The notes under the pieces are model-generated. The model did not search any database. It saw only the letters and a list, made by a program, of their open reading frames with translations, and had not been told where the DNA came from. Of a DNA stretch of 64,000 bases, positions 58,845 through 64,000 are shown piece by piece. The DNA is from Streptomyces melanogenes (GTDB lineage: Bacteria > Actinomycetota > Actinomycetes > Streptomycetales > Streptomycetaceae): NCBI RefSeq assembly GCF_014649795.1, contig NZ_BMTS01000009.1:183226-247225 (forward strand). Reading direction: 5' to 3'. The first letter of the stretch is position 1; every line of letters begins with the position of its first letter. The translations under genes and the position numbers were made by a program.

Positions 58845-58850
58845 TAGGGT
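58845..58850 (+). promoter_or_regulatory. accB -10 box
   Basis: TAGGGT at 58845-58850 ends six bases before ATG 58857, so accB is probably leaderless. No good -35 box is visible; a GGGAAA motif lies about 15 bases upstream. Confidence 0.45.
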
Positions 58851-58856
58851 CGATGC

Positions 58857-60440
<1,584 letters not shown>

Positions 60441-60452
60441 CGAGGAGCTCCG

Positions 60453-60659
60453 TTGACCACCCCGACCTCTTCCTCTCCTTCCGTCCTCCGCGTCGAGAAG
60501 GGCGAAGCCGCGCCCGAGGAGCTGGCGGCCATCACGGCCGTCCTGCTCGCCCGCGCGGCCGCCCAGCCCGCCCCCCAGCCCCACACCCGCGACACGGCGG
60601 GCTGGCGCCGCCTGGAGCGCACGCCGGGCTTCCGGGCACCGCACTCCTGGCAGGGCTAG
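60453..60659 (+). CDS. accE: Acyl-CoA carboxylase epsilon subunit
   Basis: A 68-residue protein starting TTG 60453, with GAGGAG nine bases upstream, 12 bases after accB. The pattern LRVEKGEAAPEELAAITAVLLARAAA followed by GWRRLERTPGFRAPHSWQG is the ACC-epsilon signature of actinobacteria. In S. coelicolor the epsilon subunit stabilises and activates the alpha-beta complex. It is the last gene before two hairpin terminators. Confidence 0.9.
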   Translation: MTTPTSSSPSVLRVEKGEAAPEELAAITAVLLARAAAQPAPQPHTRDTAGWRRLERTPGFRAPHSWQG

Positions 60660-60672
60660 GCCCGCAGAGCCT

Positions 60673-60719
60673 GCGAGAAGGCCCCGCCGCTCCCGTGTGG
60701 AGTGGCGGGGCCTTCTCGC
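60673..60719. terminator. First of twin terminators after accE
   Basis: GCGAGAAGGCCCCGCC (60673-60688) pairs perfectly with GGCGGGGCCTTCTCGC (60704-60719), with extra inner pairing GCTCC/GGAGT. It lies 14 bases after the accE stop. Confidence 0.88.
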
Positions 60720-60765
60720 GTTCTCGCGCGTACGGTACGGGTCGCCCAGTGGACGCTCACATGCC

Positions 60766-60803
60766 GAAGGCCCCGCCACTCCAGGAGGAGCGGCGGGGCC
60801 TTC
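60766..60803. terminator. Second of twin terminators, before cvnD
   Basis: GAAGGCCCCGCC (60766-60777) pairs with GGCGGGGCCTTC (60792-60803), the same stem sequence as the first terminator. It probably stops the convergent conservon transcript. Confidence 0.85.
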
Positions 60804-60827
60804 CGCGTCGTACGGGCGGGCGCGGGG

Positions 60828-61409
60828 CTACCGCAGCCGTGCCATCAGCGCGTGCTCGACCAGGGTGATCAGCGCGCTCTTCGCGTCCGCGCGGTGGCGG
60901 GCGTCGGTGGTGATGATCGGGGTGTCGGGGCCGATCTGGAGGGCCTCGCGGACCTCGTCCGGGGTGTACGGCTGGTGGCCGTCGAAGCCGTTGAGGGCGA
61001 TGACGAACGGCAGGCCGCTGTTCTCGAAGTAGTCGACGGCCGGGAAGCAGTCGGCCAGGCGGCGGGTGTCCACCAGGACCACGGCGCCGATCGCGCCGCG
61101 CACCAGGTCGTCCCACATGAACCAGAAACGGTCCTGGCCGGGGGTGCCGAACAGGTACAGGATCAGGTCCTGGTCGAGCGTGATGCGGCCGAAGTCCATC
61201 GCGACCGTGGTGGTCGTCTTGTCGCCCGTGTGCGTGAGGTCGTCGATGCCCGCGGAAGCGGACGTCATGACGGCCTCGGTACGCAGGGGGTTGATCTCCG
61301 AGACCGCGCCGACGAACGTGGTCTTGCCCACGCCGAAGCCGCCCGCCACCACGATCTTCGCGGAAGTAGTGGAGCGGGCAGCACCGCCGCTAGAGCTTGC
61401 GAAGTCCAC
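60828..61409 (-). CDS. cvnD: Conservon GTPase CvnD
   Basis: A 193-residue small GTPase of the conservon. The P-loop reads VVAGGFGVGKTTFVGAVSE near residue 20, switch/G3 is LFGTPGQDRFWFMWDDL, and the later base-binding region is IALNGFDG, a variant of the usual NKxD. Upstream IDDLTHTGDKTTTTVAMDFG is typical of CvnD. With CvnB it forms a G-protein-like switch downstream of the CvnA kinase. It is the last gene of the operon, overlapping cvnC by 20 bases. By synteny with accB-accE it likely corresponds to S. coelicolor cvn1, which I state from memory. Confidence 0.92.
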   Translation of the reverse strand: MDFASSSGGAARSTTSAKIVVAGGFGVGKTTFVGAVSEINPLRTEAVMTSASAGIDDLTHTGDKTTTTVAMDFGRITLDQDLILYLFGTPGQDRFWFMWDDLVRGAIGAVVLVDTRRLADCFPAVDYFENSGLPFVIALNGFDGHQPYTPDEVREALQIGPDTPIITTDARHRADAKSALITLVEHALMARLR

Positions 61410-61959
61410 TGAGCACCCTTTCGAGCAGTGTCACATCTGGCTGGCCGCCGGCGGACTCGTCGCCGCCGGGCTGGTGGATGGCGACAAGTCCGGCCTCCGC
61501 CAGGTCGGCGACGAGGATTCGGGCAACGCCGAGGGGGATGGAGAGGAGTGCCGAGATCTCGGCGACCGACTTGATCTCACGGCACAGATGGCAGATCCGC
61601 TGGTGCTCGGGCAACTGCCCTTGCAGCCTGGCGGGTTCCGCCGTGGTGTGCACCAGCGCCTCGATGGCGAGCTGGTAGCGCGGCCGGGTGCGGCCGCCGG
61701 TCATGGCGTACGGACGCACAAGGGGGTTGTGCGTGCCGCCCGCCGGGGAGGGCTGGGGGGTCTGCCGCGGCTGCACCGGCTCGATGCGGGGCTGCGGCGG
61801 CTGGTCGTACGGACCCGGCTGACGGTGGGGCTGCTGGTACGGGTGCTGGCCCTGGCCGCTTCTGCTGGGGGCGGAGGGAAAGTTGAACCGGTTCTGCCCG
61901 TGCTCACCCGGAGACTGCTGTCCACCGCTGTATGGGTGTCCGCCTGGGGGTGTTGTCAC
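61390..61959 (-). CDS. cvnC: Conservon protein CvnC (DUF742)
   Basis: A 189-residue protein starting GTG 61959 with GGAGGAGG upstream. The first 105 residues are Gln/Pro/Gly-rich and low-complexity (QQPHRQPGPYDQPPQPR). The DUF742 domain follows: NPLVRPYAMTGGRTRPRYQLAIEALVHTT, then PEHQRICHLCREIKSVAEISALLSIPLGVARILVADLAEAGLV, a winged-helix-like fold ending LLERVLSGL. It links the kinase and GTPase in the conservon complex. It overlaps cvnD. Confidence 0.92.
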   Translation of the reverse strand: MTTPPGGHPYSGGQQSPGEHGQNRFNFPSAPSRSGQGQHPYQQPHRQPGPYDQPPQPRIEPVQPRQTPQPSPAGGTHNPLVRPYAMTGGRTRPRYQLAIEALVHTTAEPARLQGQLPEHQRICHLCREIKSVAEISALLSIPLGVARILVADLAEAGLVAIHQPGGDESAGGQPDVTLLERVLSGLRKL

Positions 61960-62074
61960 GTTTCCTCCTCCGACTGCCGGTCGCCCGTTCCTGTGGGACC
62001 GCGCCACCGCACTTTATGGCGCGGTGGCGAGAAACGCACTGCCTGTCTGGTAGTTGAGAACGGAAGGTTCACAA

Positions 62075-62497
62075 CTAATTAAGGAGACTGCCCTGGAGTT
62101 CCGCGCGCAGATCCGGGGTGAGGACGGTGCCCGCGCGGTCGACAAGGAGAGCCATCTCATAGCCCACGAGACCGATGTCGGCCTCCGGGTGGGCGAGTAC
62201 GGCCAGCGAGGAGCCGTCCGAGATGGACATGATGAAGAGGAAGCCGCGCTCCATCTCCACGACCGTCTGGTTGACGGCGCCGCCCTCGAAGATCCGGGAG
62301 GCTCCCGCGGTCAGGGACGTCAGTCCGGAGGCAACAGCCGCCAGCTGATCGGCCCGGTCCCGGGGGAAGCCTTCGGACATCGCCAGCAGGAGTCCGTCGG
62401 CGGAGACCACCACCGTGTGGGACACCCCGGGGGTGTTGTCCACGAAGTTGGTGATCAACCAGTTCAGATTCTGCGCCGCCTGGCTCATCGGGCTCAC
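62075..62497 (-). CDS. cvnB: Conservon protein CvnB (roadblock/LC7 GAP-like)
   Basis: A 140-residue roadblock/LC7 protein, NLNWLITNFVDNTPGVSHTVVVSADGLLLAMSEG followed by DRADQLAAVASGLTSLTAGASRIFEGG. Roadblock proteins regulate GTPases, here CvnD. GTG 62497 is preferred because AGGAG is eight bases upstream; ATG 62488 would give the usual MSQAAQNLNW start and is an alternative. It starts one base after the cvnA stop. A 115-base gap separates it from cvnC. Confidence 0.93.
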   Translation of the reverse strand: MSPMSQAAQNLNWLITNFVDNTPGVSHTVVVSADGLLLAMSEGFPRDRADQLAAVASGLTSLTAGASRIFEGGAVNQTVVEMERGFLFIMSISDGSSLAVLAHPEADIGLVGYEMALLVDRAGTVLTPDLRAELQGSLLN

Positions 62498-62498
62498 A

Positions 62499-64000
62499 CT
62501 AACGCTCCTGGTTGTAGGTGTTACTTGTGTCCGACCCCGCGCTGCGGCCCTGCTGGACGCCCCGGCGCAGGTTGCTCAACCTGCCGCGGACGTCCTCGGG
62601 AGCGCGGGAGACCTGTGGGCCGCCCTGCGGGGTCTGCTCGGCCGCGCCCTCGACCAGATTGGCCTTGGGCACCCGCCGGGGAAGCCCGGAGGGGGTGACC
62701 CCGCCGGCCTTCGGCTCACGCAGCTTCTCGGCCCGCGTCCAGCGCTCGTCGTTGGTCGAACGCCAGTCGTCGGTGGGCTCGCCGGTGCCGGCGGCGGCGC
62801 CGTTCGAGGCTCCGGTTCCGGTTCCGTTCACGGTTCCGCCAGCGGACCCGTTCACGGTCGCGGAGCCGGTGCCGTTGACGGGCTGCCGCTGCTCGGGCCG
62901 CTGCGGTTCGGACTTCTGCTGCGGCTCCTGGGCGGCGGGCTGCCAGTTCTGCTGGCTGCTGCCGCGCCTCGGCAGACCGGCGCCGGTCAGCTGGTGGGAG
63001 GAGGCCGGGGTGGGGCCCGGACGGTCGAAGCCTACGCGCTCGCGGCCGCCCTCGGGAACGTCCGGAGCGGATTCCGCTTCCTTGTTCGCCTGCGGGTAGT
63101 CGGTCGCGTAGGAGTCCTGGTACGCGGCGTTCTGCTGCCACTCGCCCTGGTGGGACGGGTCGCCGTAACCGCCGTCGTACTGCGGGCCGTCGGCCGCGGG
63201 CGCCTGGTAGGCGGTCTCCGCGTAGCCCTGGTCCGGGTAGCCGTTCTGCTGCTGGCCCTGCTGCTGTCCGTAGGACTCCTGCGGGTACGCGTCCGGGTAG
63301 TCCTGCGCGTACTGCTGCTGCCCGTCGAACTGGTTGTCGTACGCGCCCTGCGGGGTGTTGTACGACTCGTCGAAGCCGCCCTCGTAGGACTGCTGCTGGC
63401 CGTACTGCTCGTCGTACGCGCCGCCCTGCTGCACACCGTCGACCTCGTCGCGGTAGAGCGGGCGGTCGCCGCCCTGCGCCTGGGCCTCCAGGGCCGCGCG
63501 GCGCTCCTCGCGCATCAGCGAGCGGTTGACCGGGTCGAGCTGGAGGGCCTCGCCCTGCTCGCCCGTCTCGTAGCGGGAGTCGTCGAAGCCGAGCTCGGCG
63601 GCGGTGCGCATGGCCGGGGCGGCCGGGGCCTCGAAGCCCTGCTGCTCGGGGATGATCTGCGAGACCGTGAAGTCGTCGCCGGGCAGCGGCTCGCCACCGC
63701 CACCGTGGGTGATCGCGTCCGGGAGCATGACCAGCGAGGTGGTGCCCGCCTGCTCGCCGGAGGGGCGCAGCTGGACGCGGATGCCGTGCCGGTCGGACAG
63801 CCGGCCGACCACGAACAGGCCCATGCGCTGCGAGACGGCGGCGTCCACGGTCGGCGGGTTCGCCAGCTTGTGGTTGATGTCCGCGAAGTCCTCGGCGGTG
63901 AGGCCGATGCCCTTGTCGTGGATCTCGATCATGACGCGACCGTCCGGGAGGCGGGTGGCCGTCACACGAACCTTGGTCTGCGGGGAGGAGAACGTCGTGG
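62499..64000 (-). CDS. cvnA: Conservon sensor kinase CvnA, C-terminal part (partial)
   Basis: The C-terminal 500 residues; the frame continues beyond base 64000 and the N-terminal sensor is missing. The histidine-kinase ATPase domain shows a G1-like IEIHDKGIGLTAEDFADIN and RMGLFVVGRLSDRHGIRVQL. A long tail rich in Tyr, Gln, Asp and Gly (QQQSYEGGFDESYNTPQGAYDNQF...) occupies about 63430-63070, and ends LRRGVQQGRSAGS. Low-complexity tails are usual for CvnA proteins. It is the first gene of the operon cvnA-B-C-D. Confidence 0.9.
   Translation of the reverse strand, partial: TTFSSPQTKVRVTATRLPDGRVMIEIHDKGIGLTAEDFADINHKLANPPTVDAAVSQRMGLFVVGRLSDRHGIRVQLRPSGEQAGTTSLVMLPDAITHGGGGEPLPGDDFTVSQIIPEQQGFEAPAAPAMRTAAELGFDDSRYETGEQGEALQLDPVNRSLMREERRAALEAQAQGGDRPLYRDEVDGVQQGGAYDEQYGQQQSYEGGFDESYNTPQGAYDNQFDGQQQYAQDYPDAYPQESYGQQQGQQQNGYPDQGYAETAYQAPAADGPQYDGGYGDPSHQGEWQQNAAYQDSYATDYPQANKEAESAPDVPEGGRERVGFDRPGPTPASSHQLTGAGLPRRGSSQQNWQPAAQEPQQKSEPQRPEQRQPVNGTGSATVNGSAGGTVNGTGTGASNGAAAGTGEPTDDWRSTNDERWTRAEKLREPKAGGVTPSGLPRRVPKANLVEGAAEQTPQGGPQVSRAPEDVRGRLSNLRRGVQQGRSAGSDTSNTYNQER

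Overview
The window is chromosomal DNA of a Streptomyces or close relative. The evidence is very high G+C with near-saturated G/C third codon positions, GTG/TTG starts, many leaderless promoters, Tat-type signal peptides, a conservon (cvn) operon and an AccB/AccE acyl-CoA carboxylase pair. From memory, the order gatA-gatB / GGDEF-EAL / ilvB-ilvN-ilvC / serA / leuB / ilvE / second urease / cimA / accB-accE / conservon matches the core chromosome of S. coelicolor around SCO5499-SCO5544. I could not run an alignment. I see no transposon, prophage, tRNA, rRNA or CRISPR array.

Layout. 0-2 kb: end of gatA, a small membrane protein and gatB (tRNA-dependent amidotransferase). 2-14 kb: a lipoprotein, an MMPL transporter, two GNAT/membrane genes, a SIMPL protein, a giant LuxR/AAA regulator and three oxidoreductases. 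14-23 kb: a GGDEF/EAL protein with a degenerate EAL domain, then the ilvB leader-attenuator, ilvB-ilvN-ilvC and serA. 23-27.5 kb: proline catabolism (TetR, PucR, proline dehydrogenase, P5C dehydrogenase). 27.5-39 kb: an accessory-type stretch of small regulator/enzyme units: hydrolase and nitroreductase, an AAC(2')-I-like acetyltransferase, SDR and XRE regulator, phospholipase C with a PHO box, PadR pair, quinone-type reductase and LysR, metallophosphoesterase. 39-41.6 kb: leuB and ilvE. 41.6-49.1 kb: an NCS1 permease, a fused ureAB, ureC, an agmatine-deiminase-like gene, a TetR and an MHS permease. 49.1-51 kb: a leader peptide with Ile codons and cimA. 51-60.7 kb: secreted or surface proteins (Gly-rich membrane protein, YceI, XRE-TPR regulator, M64 peptidase, PL8 polysaccharide lyase), then accB-accE. 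60.8-64 kb: the conservon cvnD-C-B-A on the minus strand, with cvnA running off the end.

How they work together. Branched-chain amino acid genes are spread over 34 kb (ilvBNC, leuB, ilvE, cimA). Two sit behind peptide-coding leaders whose codons match the end products: Ile-Leu-Val-Leu before ilvB and two Ile codons before cimA. The urease-like locus has its own regulator, two transporters and a repeated operator, but no nickel-insertion genes, and its UreC lacks the flap cysteine. It is the best candidate here for undescribed chemistry. A composite palindromic repeat family occupies three intergenic regions and has been read into the C-termini of two transporters.
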